Of a stretch of 64,000 nucleotides of DNA, positions 35,717 through 45,232 are shown in pieces. Source of the DNA: Lachnospiraceae bacterium UBA7086 (lineage in GTDB: Bacteria; Bacillota; Clostridia; Lachnospirales; Lachnospiraceae). Numbering within the stretch: the stretch's first letter is position 1; every line of letters starts with the position of its first letter. Position numbers and translations under genes: made by a program. Where the stretch lies: assembly GCA_002492525.1 (NCBI GenBank), contig DKZA01000039.1, positions 86,209 to 150,208 of the forward strand, written 5' to 3'. The notes beneath the pieces were generated by a model. It did no database searches. It was not told the origin of the DNA and was given only the letters and a program-made list of their open reading frames with translations.

Positions 35717-36799
35717 TCAGCAGAGGCTGTCACCTCTGTCAACCACAACCCGGTACCCTGCGTCCGCCACACGACACTTCATATGTTCCATGCCCTCCGC
35801 AGCCTCATCTCCCGTACACAGTTTATGATCATACAGGCTGTACTGTCCCCGCACCCCTGGCGGGGACAGATTGGGCATAACCACATTGGCTCCCGCTTTA
35901 AGCCCCCATTCCCTGCCCTGCGGATGAATTGTTCCAAGCGCCGTAGTAGCAGGAATCAGGGCCTTTGGCAAAATCAGCCTGGTGAGAGCAAGCATGGTGA
36001 GGGTTTGTGCCAGACTCCCCTGCGCGCACGCTCCAAAAGGCGTGTCGTGGTGCGGGATAAAAGGCCCGATACCTACCATATGAGGCTGTAATTCCCGCAA
36101 AAAGCGCATGTCAGCAATCAGTTCTTCCGTGCCCTGATAAGGAGAGCCCACCATGAATCCACAGCCCGTCTGATAACCGATCTGCTTTAAATTCCACAGA
36201 CATTGTATCCTGTGTTCATAACAAAGTTCCGGCGGATGAATCTTTTCATAATGTTCTTTTGACGCCGTCTCATGACGAAGCAGATATCTGTCCGCTCCCG
36301 CCTGATACCACTCTTCGTAATCTTCCCTCTCCCGTTCCCCTAAAGAGAGTGTCACCGCACAATCCGGATATCGCTCCTTAATCCTTCTCACAATCCCAGC
36401 TACCCGTTTTGTGGTAAAAAAAATATCCTCGCCGCCCTGCAGTACAAAAGTGCGAAATCCCAGACCATATCCGTTTTCACAGCAGGCCAGTATCTCCTCC
36501 TCCGGCAGACGGTATCGTCTGGCATGAACATTTCCGCGCCTGATGCCGCAGTAATAGCAGTCATTCCTGCAATAGCTGGATATCTCTATCAGTCCTCTGA
36601 TATAGACATCCCTTCCATAATGCTGCCGGCGCACCGCATCCGCCTTACGGTAAAGAAGTGCTCTGTCATATGCGCCGCCAATCAAAAGCCGCCACTCAGA
36701 CACCGACGGCTCATAACCTGCTGCCATTTTATCAAACAGTTCTTCCATATGCTCTTTGTCCGGCGAAAGCAAATCCGTCTGCTGCTTTAATCCGTTCAT
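35717..36799 (-). CDS. hydE: [FeFe]-hydrogenase maturation radical SAM protein HydE
   Basis: 360 residues, BioB-like radical SAM enzyme that acts in forming the dithiolate bridge of the H-cluster. Cluster cysteines CRNDCYYC are C77, C81, C84, and GFMVGSPYQGT and FIPHHDTPFG follow. The start ATG at 36799 overlaps the stop of the TM1266-like gene (ATGA). Confidence 0.95.
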   Translation of the reverse strand: MNGLKQQTDLLSPDKEHMEELFDKMAAGYEPSVSEWRLLIGGAYDRALLYRKADAVRRQHYGRDVYIRGLIEISSYCRNDCYYCGIRRGNVHARRYRLPEEEILACCENGYGLGFRTFVLQGGEDIFFTTKRVAGIVRRIKERYPDCAVTLSLGEREREDYEEWYQAGADRYLLRHETASKEHYEKIHPPELCYEHRIQCLWNLKQIGYQTGCGFMVGSPYQGTEELIADMRFLRELQPHMVGIGPFIPHHDTPFGACAQGSLAQTLTMLALTRLILPKALIPATTALGTIHPQGREWGLKAGANVVMPNLSPPGVRGQYSLYDHKLCTGDEAAEGMEHMKCRVADAGYRVVVDRGDSLC

Positions 36800-37071
36800 G
36801 GTTTCTCTCCGTCCGGCCATTCACTGACTACACTGGAAAAAGCGATTTTGCTGTTGACCCCCGGCACCTTGCCAATCTTTCCGGACAAAGCATTGATCAC
36901 ATCCTGGGGCGCATCCATCGCCACGCTGATGATGTGAATCCCGCACTTTCGATAGGGGAGTCCCATTCTGCCAATAATATATTCCCCGTATTCATGGAGC
37001 AGAGCATTTAGTCTTTCCACAGAATCCGTGTCCTCCACAATAATACTTAAAGTCGCCACTCTGGTCTGCAT
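36796..37071 (-). CDS. TM1266-family iron-only hydrogenase system regulator
   Basis: 91 residues with the ACT-like ferredoxin fold pattern of the TM1266/TIGR03959 group (VATLSIIVEDTDSVERLNALL, GIHIISVAMDAPQDVINALSGKIG). These small proteins accompany hydrogenase maturation genes and are thought to regulate them. It heads the operon and overlaps hydE by four bases. ATG at 37071 is preceded by AAAGGCGG. Confidence 0.92.
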   Translation of the reverse strand: MQTRVATLSIIVEDTDSVERLNALLHEYGEYIIGRMGLPYRKCGIHIISVAMDAPQDVINALSGKIGKVPGVNSKIAFSSVVSEWPDGEKP

Positions 37072-37146
37072 CCGGTTACCGCCTTTCTTTCACGTCTTTT
37101 CACAACACTTTTCGTTGCACTGTACATCCAAAATTTCTGAAAAAAC

Positions 37147-37178
37147 AAGCTGCATCTTTCCCCTGAAAGATACAGCTT
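37147..37178 (-). terminator. Rho-independent terminator after sugar cluster A
   Basis: Stem AAGCTG-ATCTTTC / GAAAGAT-CAGCTT with one mismatch and a CCCT loop, followed on the minus strand by GTTTTTTC. It separates the ABC permease genes from the hydrogenase operon. Confidence 0.85.
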
Positions 37179-37340
37179 ATAGACATACTATCCTGTTCTG
37201 CGGATACTACAACCAATCATAATATGCTGCTCTTTCACCTCAAATCCTGTTTTCGATGTCAGATGTGCAATACTATTATAAGTGTAACATATGGAAACTT
37301 TTTTGACAATTCACAACCGTTCCCTTTATCCTTTATCGCC

Positions 37341-38183
37341 TTAACCCTTAATTCCGGTAGATGCAATTCCCTCCACGTAATATTTCTGAAGGAAAATAAA
37401 CATGATCAGCATCGGTATCGCGGAAATTGTCAAGGATGCCATGATAGGCCCGTAGTTGATGGGCTTCGATCCAAAGAAGGTCTGGATTGCAAGCTGAATC
37501 GTCCTCTTCTCTTCTCCCGTCACTACCAGTAACGGCCACATAAAATCATTCCAGTGCGCCACAAAATCAAGAATCAATATGGTAGCATACACAGTTCCTG
37601 AAATGGGTACCACAACGGTAAAAAAAGTCTTAATCGGCCCGCATCCGTCTATCTTGGCCGCCTCCAACAAGTCATTGGGAACATCCAGGAAAAACTGCCG
37701 GAACATATAAATACTGAAACATTTCGCTATAAACGGAACAATCAACGATGCCCACGTATTAATCCATCCTAAGTCCGCCATTTCTCTGTACATGGGAAGC
37801 ATAATCGCCTCAGCCGGAAATACCATCAGACTGATCACCAGTGTGAGGAGTGCGTTTTTACCTTTAAACTCAAATTTAGCCAGCGCATAACCGCACAGTG
37901 AGTTGACAAACAGATCCAGTACAATAATGATCAGTACATAAAAAAGGCTGTTAAAGATATACTTCCACATATTAATCCGTTCAAACACTTCCTTATAGTT
38001 ATTCAGGGAAGCCCCTTTCGGAATAAAGGTCGATAACGAATTCAATTCTTTAAATATTCCCGCCTCGGGTTTCAGAGAAGAAGCTATCATCCAGATTAAA
38101 GGCGATACAAAAATCAACGCGATAATGGTATTGCCCACATAAAATAACAGACTGCCCAGTTGGTTCCTTTGTTTCTGTGTCAT
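37341..38183 (-). CDS. Sugar ABC transporter permease (MalG type)
   Basis: 280 residues, six membrane helices, with the inner-membrane component loop EAAKIDGCGPIKTFFTVVVP. It carries sugar across the membrane with the partner permease and binding protein. No ATPase gene is present in the cluster, so a shared MsmX-like ATPase encoded elsewhere is expected. It lies 14 bases after the partner permease. Confidence 0.93.
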   Translation of the reverse strand: MTQKQRNQLGSLLFYVGNTIIALIFVSPLIWMIASSLKPEAGIFKELNSLSTFIPKGASLNNYKEVFERINMWKYIFNSLFYVLIIIVLDLFVNSLCGYALAKFEFKGKNALLTLVISLMVFPAEAIMLPMYREMADLGWINTWASLIVPFIAKCFSIYMFRQFFLDVPNDLLEAAKIDGCGPIKTFFTVVVPISGTVYATILILDFVAHWNDFMWPLLVVTGEEKRTIQLAIQTFFGSKPINYGPIMASLTISAIPMLIMFIFLQKYYVEGIASTGIKG

Positions 38184-38197
38184 ATGAATTCTCCTTT

Positions 38198-39082
38198 CTA
38201 CTCTGCCTTAATAATCTTTTTCATCCCGATAGACAAGGATATGACGATGACGAAAAATACTGCCGCTACCGCGCAGGCATATCCGAAATTCCTCTTCTGG
38301 AAGCCCTGTTCATACACATAATACACAAGGGTTCTGGTGGAATTCTGCGGGCCGCCCTTAGTCATGACGTAAGGCTGTGTAAACAGCTTCATCGCCTGGA
38401 TTACCGTGATCATAATAACATAAGAAATCACATTCTTAAGACCCGGCAGTGTCACATAGAAGAAACTCTTAATCTTGCCGGCACCGTCGATGGATGCCGC
38501 TTCATACTGATCCTTAGGTATTCCCTGCAGCCCGGCCAAAAAAATCATCATCTGATAACCTGCACCCTGCCATGCCGACATAAAGATAATCGAGTTCATC
38601 GCCGTCTTGGGATCGTTTAAGAATCCGCATGGCTCCATGCCCAGTTTTACCAGAAGTGCATTTAACAATCCGCTGCTTGGATTGGAATTATACAAAACCG
38701 TCCAGAGAATTGCCACCACTACCATCGAGGTAACCTGCGGGCTGAAATATGCCGCCCTGAAGATGGATACCCCCTTTCTTCTGGAAGAAATCAGAAGTGC
38801 CAGAGCCAGTGCCAGCACCGTCTGAAAGGGCACTACCAGAATCGTAAAATGCAGTGTATTCTTTACCGCGATCCAAAAATCTTTATCCTGAAACAGTTCT
38901 ATAAAATTATTCAATCCACAAAATTTAATCCTGTCCGGACGCATGATATTATAGTCCGTAAAAGCATACCTGACCGTCTGCAGCGCTGGATACAAAAGAA
39001 ACGCCGCCAGCAGTACCACCGCAGGAATGATGAAGATATATGCTGCTTTCCGTTCACTTTTCTTATTTACCGATACTTGCAT
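38198..39082 (-). CDS. Sugar ABC transporter permease (MalF type)
   Basis: 294 residues with six helices and the EAA loop YEAASIDGAGKIKSFFYVTLPGL. ATG at 39082 follows AAGGAGGGG; a TTG at 39088 is possible but weaker. Order solute-binding protein, MalF-type, MalG-type is standard for CUT1 importers of oligosaccharides. Confidence 0.93.
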   Translation of the reverse strand: MQVSVNKKSERKAAYIFIIPAVVLLAAFLLYPALQTVRYAFTDYNIMRPDRIKFCGLNNFIELFQDKDFWIAVKNTLHFTILVVPFQTVLALALALLISSRRKGVSIFRAAYFSPQVTSMVVVAILWTVLYNSNPSSGLLNALLVKLGMEPCGFLNDPKTAMNSIIFMSAWQGAGYQMMIFLAGLQGIPKDQYEAASIDGAGKIKSFFYVTLPGLKNVISYVIMITVIQAMKLFTQPYVMTKGGPQNSTRTLVYYVYEQGFQKRNFGYACAVAAVFFVIVISLSIGMKKIIKAE

Positions 39083-39103
39083 GATCAACCCCTCCTTACC
39101 TTC

Positions 39104-40393
39104 TTATTCTGCATAGTATTTGTTGTAGTCTTTATCTGTTGCTGCGGCCGCCGCATCAAGTGCCTCCTTGGCATCTACTCCCGTAAAGATATTTAGCATC
39201 GCCTCGGAGAATTCCGCCGACAATACACTGTAGGAAGGTGTTCTCGGTCTGGGATGCCCGGTCTCCATAAGCTGCTCCTTAAATAACGAACGGGGATATT
39301 CATTATATTCCGTCAGTACCTCATAACTGGATTTTCTGGTGGGTGGTTTGGAAATCGCCTGCGCATAAGTGGTTACGTTTTCCTCCGAGAAAAGGAAATT
39401 CATCACTTCCTTGACCGCTTCCAGATCCTGCGCATTTTTGGTCACAGACGCAACCCAGTCGCCGGTAGGTGATGTCAATGTTCCTCCGTTATCCGCCACC
39501 GGAAAATAGGTGACACCCCAGTTTAAATCCGGATAATCATTCTCCAGTGTGGCTACTTCCCAGGAACCGCCCAACATGGTGGCGGCCCGTTCATTATGGA
39601 ACTCTTTCTGGATTGGATCGATATTGGCATATCCGTCCTGAATGAGACTGTTTAAAAACTCTGCCGCCTCTATCCCCTCCGGGCTATTAATATATCCATC
39701 CGCTTTACTGCCGTCCGCACTCACCAGATCCGTCCCGTTGGATATCCAGAACTGTTCCAGTACGTAAGGAAGTCCTTCTCCTTTATCCATAATAATATTG
39801 GTGCCTACTACGCCGTCCTTTGTCAGTTTCTTTGCTGCATCATAAAATTCCGTCCAGGTCCAGGCATCCTCTTTTGATTCCGGAACAGAGATACCTGCCT
39901 GCGCTAACATATCGGCGTTATAATATAGCGCCACAGAACTTTCCGTTGCCCCCACCGCATAGATTTTGCCGTCATATGTATTCTGCTGCTTGGAAGAATC
40001 CAAAAAGTCATCCCAATCCTCCTGTGTAAAGAAATCGTCAATGGGAAGTGTTATCTCGTTTGCCGCATAGACAGATACCGTAGGGCCGTCTACAAAGAGG
40101 ATATCCGGCAGATCATTAGAGGTAATCGCCGCGTTTATTTTATCTTCGTATGCATAAGAATCCGCACGCACGATAGCCTCTCTCTGCAAATGAATGGATC
40201 CTTTATGCTGTTCGTTAAACGCCTCAATTTTCTCTACCCACCATTCTTCGATGGCGGGCTCATCGGTAGGACTCCACACCGTGATAACTGATTCGCCGTC
40301 CTCATTAACTCTCTCCTTGGCCTGCCCGCACCCGATGCACAGACAGGAGATCATCATAGCTGCAAATGTAACCGCGACTGCTCTTTTTTTCAC
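39104..40393 (-). CDS. Sugar ABC transporter substrate-binding lipoprotein
   Basis: 429 residues with a lipoprotein signal; lipobox CLCIGC, mature Cys at 22. The mature part matches family 1 extracellular sugar-binding proteins (DILFVDGPTVSVYAAN, TKDGVVGTNII, GGSWEVA). GTG start at 40393 after AAAGGAG. The neighbouring GH32 and GH13 enzymes suggest sucrose, fructo-oligosaccharide or an isomeric glucosyl-fructose as ligand. Confidence 0.93.
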   Translation of the reverse strand: MKKRAVAVTFAAMMISCLCIGCGQAKERVNEDGESVITVWSPTDEPAIEEWWVEKIEAFNEQHKGSIHLQREAIVRADSYAYEDKINAAITSNDLPDILFVDGPTVSVYAANEITLPIDDFFTQEDWDDFLDSSKQQNTYDGKIYAVGATESSVALYYNADMLAQAGISVPESKEDAWTWTEFYDAAKKLTKDGVVGTNIIMDKGEGLPYVLEQFWISNGTDLVSADGSKADGYINSPEGIEAAEFLNSLIQDGYANIDPIQKEFHNERAATMLGGSWEVATLENDYPDLNWGVTYFPVADNGGTLTSPTGDWVASVTKNAQDLEAVKEVMNFLFSEENVTTYAQAISKPPTRKSSYEVLTEYNEYPRSLFKEQLMETGHPRPRTPSYSVLSAEFSEAMLNIFTGVDAKEALDAAAAATDKDYNKYYAE

Positions 40394-40440
40394 TTTAACC
40401 GCTCCTTTCTTGTTCTGGCACTGTTTTCATTTCTGCTCTC

Positions 40441-42105
40441 TTATGACGGATTCCATATTGACCTCATAAGAGCTAATTCCGCCTGTACGATATTTTCTGT
40501 TCTCATGGCGCACAGTTCAAAATGCCCTTCTTCAGAAGTACTGTAGAACACCTTCGTGCCGACTGCTTCTCCCTCATTCACATATACCTCCACCACACGG
40601 CGGTCCATGTATATTTCCAGAGTATGGACTTCCTCCACATCCGCCCGAAAGACAATCCCTTCACTTTTAACGCCTTTAGTGACAATCCGCAGCCCTTCTA
40701 TATCATGAACCAGGGAAATCGACCTGTCTTTATCCTTTCCAAGCAGAATGGTAAAGAACGTATTTTCCAAAAACCTGATTTCCGCCCTGTACGCATTACC
40801 CGCAATCCTGGGCACAACAATATTTTCTCTGCTGCCCCGATAAAGGACCTCTCCTTTGAGTTCTGCAATCTCCTGAATGGGCGTCATATAGAGTCTGTCA
40901 TTCCTGATATGAAGCTGCCTGGGAATGGTCATACTGCCATAAGCGCCATCCGGACATTTCACATGCTCCCCATAGAAATCTGAAATCCAGCCGATACAGA
41001 TGCGCCTGCCCTGATGTTCAAAGCTCTGCATTGCATAGCAGTTACTTCCGAAGTCAAACCATCCCTCTCTTTCTTTCTCAAACTCTTGATTCCTCCAGCT
41101 GCCAATATAATATCTGCTCATCTGATATCTGCCGCAACTGTCATAATGCTCCATAAAAGCACCTACCGCCAGATATCTGCCGTCCAGTTCCATCAGATCA
41201 GGACACTCAAAACAACGAATCTGATTCTTCTCCTCCACCAACAGAGGATGCACATATTGCCAATGCTCCGCATCCTTCGATTCATACAGAAGAATCGCAC
41301 CCTGTCCATTCATGGCACTTCCCAGCACCATATACCAGCAATCCTCAATCTTTAATACCTTCGGATCCCTGAAATCAAAAGAGGCACCTTCCGGCGGACT
41401 TTCAATCACACACTTTTCCTGTGTAAAATGAATCATGTCGCGGCTTCTCATCATCCATTGCTGTTCGACAGTATCTTCACAGTCCTGCAACGGCCCCCGA
41501 TGTCTGGTCAGATAAAAGACCACCTCGTCTTTTCCGGCAACCGCACATCCCGAAAATGCTCCGCCCTTCATTGTCTTTGGATTTGTCAGAACCTCCTCCT
41601 GCGGGCCTAATACAACAGGAAGATGTGTCCAATGTATCAAATCCCGGCTGACTGCATGCCCCCAGTACATGTTGGCCCACTCCTGACCGTGAGGATTGCA
41701 CTGATAAAACATATGATAGTATCCCTGAAACCAACATAATCCGTTAGGATCATTAATCCAGTTTTTCCAGGGGGCAAAATGATACGTTTCGCGCATCGGC
41801 CTGTCATACCATGTGGCGGAATCCTGAATGGTGAAATCTCCGCCTTCCTGTGTTCTTTCCAGATAACACACACCCGTCTCCAGCATATTTTCATTTCCAC
41901 TCAGATAGCAGAGCGATACATCGCAGTCTTCGCATACAATCTCATAATCCGTATACGGCTTCACGGAAAACTTCAACCAGGCATAGTATGTGCTTCCGGC
42001 CTCTTTCTCCTGATTTCCCTGGAGCTCGGAGTCCAGCCTGACCCTGCCTCCCGGCGCGGTCTGTCTGGCAAAAATTTCAAGACATGTATATTGCCCTGTA
42101 TTCAT
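40441..42105 (-). CDS. GH32 beta-fructosidase (sucrose-6-phosphate hydrolase type)
   Basis: 554 residues, intracellular (no signal). Catalytic motifs of family 32 are present: WINDPNG with nucleophile D119, FRDPK, and ECPDL with the acid/base Glu. The first 100 residues form an extra beta domain before the five-bladed propeller, and a C-terminal beta-sandwich follows. It splits sucrose, sucrose phosphate or fructo-oligosaccharides. It is the first gene of the GH32-importer transcript, downstream of two operator-like sites. Confidence 0.92.
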   Translation of the reverse strand: MNTGQYTCLEIFARQTAPGGRVRLDSELQGNQEKEAGSTYYAWLKFSVKPYTDYEIVCEDCDVSLCYLSGNENMLETGVCYLERTQEGGDFTIQDSATWYDRPMRETYHFAPWKNWINDPNGLCWFQGYYHMFYQCNPHGQEWANMYWGHAVSRDLIHWTHLPVVLGPQEEVLTNPKTMKGGAFSGCAVAGKDEVVFYLTRHRGPLQDCEDTVEQQWMMRSRDMIHFTQEKCVIESPPEGASFDFRDPKVLKIEDCWYMVLGSAMNGQGAILLYESKDAEHWQYVHPLLVEEKNQIRCFECPDLMELDGRYLAVGAFMEHYDSCGRYQMSRYYIGSWRNQEFEKEREGWFDFGSNCYAMQSFEHQGRRICIGWISDFYGEHVKCPDGAYGSMTIPRQLHIRNDRLYMTPIQEIAELKGEVLYRGSRENIVVPRIAGNAYRAEIRFLENTFFTILLGKDKDRSISLVHDIEGLRIVTKGVKSEGIVFRADVEEVHTLEIYMDRRVVEVYVNEGEAVGTKVFYSTSEEGHFELCAMRTENIVQAELALMRSIWNPS

Positions 42106-42140
42106 CTAATCCCTCCTTTTTATCTTCTTTTATTTTTATG

Positions 42141-42155
42141 TAGAACCGTTTCCAT
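42141..42155 (-). promoter_or_regulatory. cre-like site in the GH32 promoter region
   Basis: On the minus strand ATGGAAACGGTTCTA matches the CcpA cre consensus WTGNAANCGNWNNCW at 14 of 15 positions. It lies downstream of a TATAAT-like box (near 42170), where CcpA would block transcription. It could equally be a second, weaker site for the LacI-type regulator. Confidence 0.5.
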
Positions 42156-42213
42156 TTATTTTATCTATATTATATGTTAAAAATATTATTTTCTCTTTTA
42201 TTTATCATGATTT

Positions 42214-42239
42214 ATTTTATGGAACCCGTTCCATAAAAT
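42214..42239. promoter_or_regulatory. 26-bp palindromic operator upstream of GH32
   Basis: Perfect 12-base arms ATTTTATGGAAC / GTTCCATAAAAT separated by CC. This is the size and symmetry of a LacI/GalR-family operator. It lies between GH32 and the LacI gene at 42387, its probable regulator. Confidence 0.7.
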
Positions 42240-42302
42240 GATTATATTTTCCCGCAATATTTTTGTCAACTACCCTATTGTATTTTTTACCCTATACACA
42301 AA

Positions 42303-42345
42303 AAAGCAGGGGTTGTTTTTGTATACCTTGCACAATCCCTGCTTT
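42303..42345 (-). terminator. Rho-independent terminator of the cluster A LacI gene
   Basis: Stem AAAGCAGGG / CCCTGCTTT extended by TTGT/ACAA, with T6 following on the minus strand. It separates the regulator from the GH32 operon. Confidence 0.85.
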
Positions 42346-42386
42346 CTTATTCTGTTCTGCCTTCTTGTCCCGGTTCCGTGACAGAT

Positions 42387-43376
42387 TCATTCCGGACCCG
42401 CTTTCGTGGTTCCTCCATAACAGACGTCCACATTCAGAATCTGCCGGTGAAGAATATCCCGTTTCTGCTCGATCTGATCTAACAGCGTACTTACTGACAC
42501 CTCCGCCAGAAGTTCCACATTCTGCCTGATTGCCGTCAGCTGTGGATGAACCATCTGTGTCACACTGGTAGCGTCAAATCCTATCAGACTGATATCTTCC
42601 GGAATCTCCATCCCTCTGTGTCTGGCCATGTTCATACAGGCAACCGCGCCCAGATCTCCCGAAAAAATACCATCAATATGGGGATGCTTCTCCATAATCT
42701 TCAACGCTGTTTTGTGAAACGATTCCCAGTCAAAGACATTCCAGTCCATGGTTTCTGTGGATACCCTCACTCCGTTATCTTCCAGAGTCTTCTGAAACGC
42801 CAGGTGTCTTTCATTGGCCAGAATATGCGGAGATACACCACATATCTGGAGAACATGTTTACGTCCGTCCCGAAGCATCAGTCTGGCCGCCATTTGGCCG
42901 CCCATCATATGATCGCTCCCTACAATGGGTATCTTGGGTCCAAAATCACGGTCAATCGACACAATCGGCTTCTCATGTTTCAGATATTCTTCCCCGTCCA
43001 GACAATGAGATCCGGTGATAATACCATCCACAATATTCCGCTCCAGCATATCCAGATATTCCCGTTCTCTGTCGCTGACCCCCACTGCATTACAAACCAT
43101 CGTCTTATAGCCCTGCCTGTAAAGCTGCATTTCGATATTCTTTACCAGACTGGAGAAAAACGGGTGGTCTAAATCCGGCACGATAACACCCACAATCCCG
43201 CTTCTGTTGCGAAAAAGATTTCTGGCCAGTTCGTTCGGCGTATACTTTAACTTTGCAACCGCCTTATCTATTTTCTTTCTTGTGGCCGGAGAAACATATC
43301 CCGTATTATTAATCGCCCGGGATACCGTTCCCACACCGACACCGGCTTCTTTTGCCACATCCTTAATACTTGCCAT
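42387..43376 (-). CDS. LacI-family regulator of sugar cluster A
   Basis: 329 residues. N-terminal LacI HTH (SIKDVAKEAGVGVGTVSRAIN, 3-23) with hinge YTPNELARNLF, then a periplasmic-binding-protein-like domain from about 60. It probably represses the GH32 importer operon and the GH13 genes until a sugar binds. A promoter precedes it (43421-43449), and a terminator follows, so it is transcribed separately. Confidence 0.93.
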   Translation of the reverse strand: MASIKDVAKEAGVGVGTVSRAINNTGYVSPATRKKIDKAVAKLKYTPNELARNLFRNRSGIVGVIVPDLDHPFFSSLVKNIEMQLYRQGYKTMVCNAVGVSDREREYLDMLERNIVDGIITGSHCLDGEEYLKHEKPIVSIDRDFGPKIPIVGSDHMMGGQMAARLMLRDGRKHVLQICGVSPHILANERHLAFQKTLEDNGVRVSTETMDWNVFDWESFHKTALKIMEKHPHIDGIFSGDLGAVACMNMARHRGMEIPEDISLIGFDATSVTQMVHPQLTAIRQNVELLAEVSVSTLLDQIEQKRDILHRQILNVDVCYGGTTKAGPE

Positions 43377-43420
43377 GCTCTCTGCTCCTTATATCCTGTA
43401 ACCGGTCAAATATCAAGGTA

Positions 43421-43449
43421 ATGATAGCACAGGCGTTTTAGAATCTCAA
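43421..43449 (-). promoter_or_regulatory. Promoter of the cluster A LacI gene
   Basis: Minus strand TTGAGA (43444-43449), 17-base spacer, TATCAT (43421-43426), about 45 bases before the start codon. Confidence 0.65.
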
Positions 43450-43483
43450 CCGCCCTTTTTATATTTCCGCTATAGTTAACCGC

Positions 43484-45160
43484 TCATTCCACTTCCAATA
43501 CCACTGCCTGATATCCCTGCATATGCAGTATCCCTTCTTCTATCCGAAGTGTTTTCCCGTTATTGAGCACCTCTTTTTTAATCCGGTCTGGCAGCTTAAC
43601 AGCAGACTCGGCTGACTGGTAATTGGCAGCCACCAGAAGAGTCTTTTTCGCACTCTTTCTGTAAAACACCATCACATTCTCATCCGTCTGCGGCACCGGT
43701 ATCAAATCCCCATATACGATGGTCTCTTTATAATCCTCACTCTTGCGAAGCGCTGTCAGTTTCTTATAAAAGGCAAGGACAGAATCCTCATCCGCCTGCT
43801 GCGCCTTCACATTGATCTGCTTATAGTTCGGATTAACTGCAAGCCATGGCCTGCCGGTGGTAAATCCGGCATTATCGCTGTCATCCCACTGCATCGGCGT
43901 CCTCGCGTTATCCCGGCAGAACTTGCCTACTGCCTCTATGGCCTGCTGCGGCGTAAGCCCTGCCTCCAGGGCAACCTGGTATTCATGCATGGTAGAGCAG
44001 TCATCTACTTCCTCGATAGAAGTAAAGACCTTATTCTCCATACCGATTTCCTGTCCTTCATAGATGAACGGAAGGCCTCTTACCATAAAAGAAAGCAAGG
44101 CTAACATCTTCTTACCCTCCACGCAGCACTCCCCTTCCGGCAGATAACGGCTTACGCCCCTGGGCTCGTCATGATTCTCAATGATATTGGAATAAAATCC
44201 GATGTCTCCCAGCTTCTTCTGGCTCTGATACACGGCTTCAATATACTCCTTAGGCAAAACCGGCTTCCTGCGGTACCAACCGGCCGGATCGGCCCCGATC
44301 AAAGCCGTCTGAAAATCAAACATAGACGAAAAATATCCATCCTCGCCGACAAAATCCGGTATCTCTTCTTCCGCAGCATCAAACACCTCCCCCACAGAAA
44401 AAGAATCATGTATACGGAAAGTACGGTCCCTCAGTTCTCCCAGAAATACCCCTATTCCTTTCGCTTCTTTTAACATGCACTGGATGGAACAAAGACCGTC
44501 TGCCCGGTCCGCCGGGTAATCGTGGAATACCGCCGGCTTCTTGATGTTGATAATGGCATCAATACGAAAACCGCCCAGCCCTTTATCCAGCCACCAGTTC
44601 ACCATCCGGTAGATTTCTTCCCGCACTTCTTCATTTTCCCAGTTTAAATCGGGCTGTTTCTTGTGAAATACATGCAGATAATATTTGTCCTCATGGCCCG
44701 GCAGCTTATCCCAGGCCGGGCCGCCGAAATAAGAGCGCCAGTTAGTGGGAAGCTTGTCATCCTGCCCGGCATCCACGATATAGAAATACTTCCCGTACTT
44801 TCCGTCAGGATCCTCACAGGCTTTCCGGAACCATTCATGCTCATCGGAACAGTGGTTGACCACCAGATCCATCAGGATGTACATATCCCGTTTCTTCGCC
44901 TCCGCAATCAATTCCTCCATGTCTTCCATGGTGCCAAACCTGGGATCTATGTTGTAATAATCGGAAATATCATATCCCTCATCTGCTAACGGCGAAGGAT
45001 AGATGGGGGACAGCCAGACAATGTCCACCCCCAGATCCTTTAAATAATCCAGTTTATTAATAATACCCCGAAGGTCTCCAATCCCGTCCCCATTGGCGTC
45101 ACAGAAGCTTTTGGGATAAATTTGATACGCAACTTTATCATGCCACCACTTTTTCTTCAT
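43484..45160 (-). CDS. GH13 alpha-glucosidase (oligo-1,6-glucosidase type)
   Basis: 558 residues, cytosolic. Family 13 regions are intact: region I DLVVNHCSDEH, region II GGFRIDAI (Asp nucleophile), region III VGEVFDA (Glu acid/base), region IV NHDEPR. Overall resemblance is to oligo-1,6-glucosidase/sucrose isomerase-like subfamily enzymes. ATG at 45160 follows AGAGGTTG; an in-frame extension to 45229 is not typical. It follows a paralogous GH13 gene by 72 bases. Confidence 0.93.
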   Translation of the reverse strand: MKKKWWHDKVAYQIYPKSFCDANGDGIGDLRGIINKLDYLKDLGVDIVWLSPIYPSPLADEGYDISDYYNIDPRFGTMEDMEELIAEAKKRDMYILMDLVVNHCSDEHEWFRKACEDPDGKYGKYFYIVDAGQDDKLPTNWRSYFGGPAWDKLPGHEDKYYLHVFHKKQPDLNWENEEVREEIYRMVNWWLDKGLGGFRIDAIINIKKPAVFHDYPADRADGLCSIQCMLKEAKGIGVFLGELRDRTFRIHDSFSVGEVFDAAEEEIPDFVGEDGYFSSMFDFQTALIGADPAGWYRRKPVLPKEYIEAVYQSQKKLGDIGFYSNIIENHDEPRGVSRYLPEGECCVEGKKMLALLSFMVRGLPFIYEGQEIGMENKVFTSIEEVDDCSTMHEYQVALEAGLTPQQAIEAVGKFCRDNARTPMQWDDSDNAGFTTGRPWLAVNPNYKQINVKAQQADEDSVLAFYKKLTALRKSEDYKETIVYGDLIPVPQTDENVMVFYRKSAKKTLLVAANYQSAESAVKLPDRIKKEVLNNGKTLRIEEGILHMQGYQAVVLEVE

Positions 45161-45232
45161 TCCTGTCAACCTCTTTCCCGACTGTATCTTAATTACTACA
45201 TCCTTTATTCCTGGACTCTTTATTCTCACATC

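Noticed and set aside
34210..36799. Reading the two radical SAM genes as thiH and bioB
   Set aside because: The C-terminal CX2CX22C motif, the TM1266-like gene and hydF next door show hydrogenase maturation, not thiamine or biotin synthesis.
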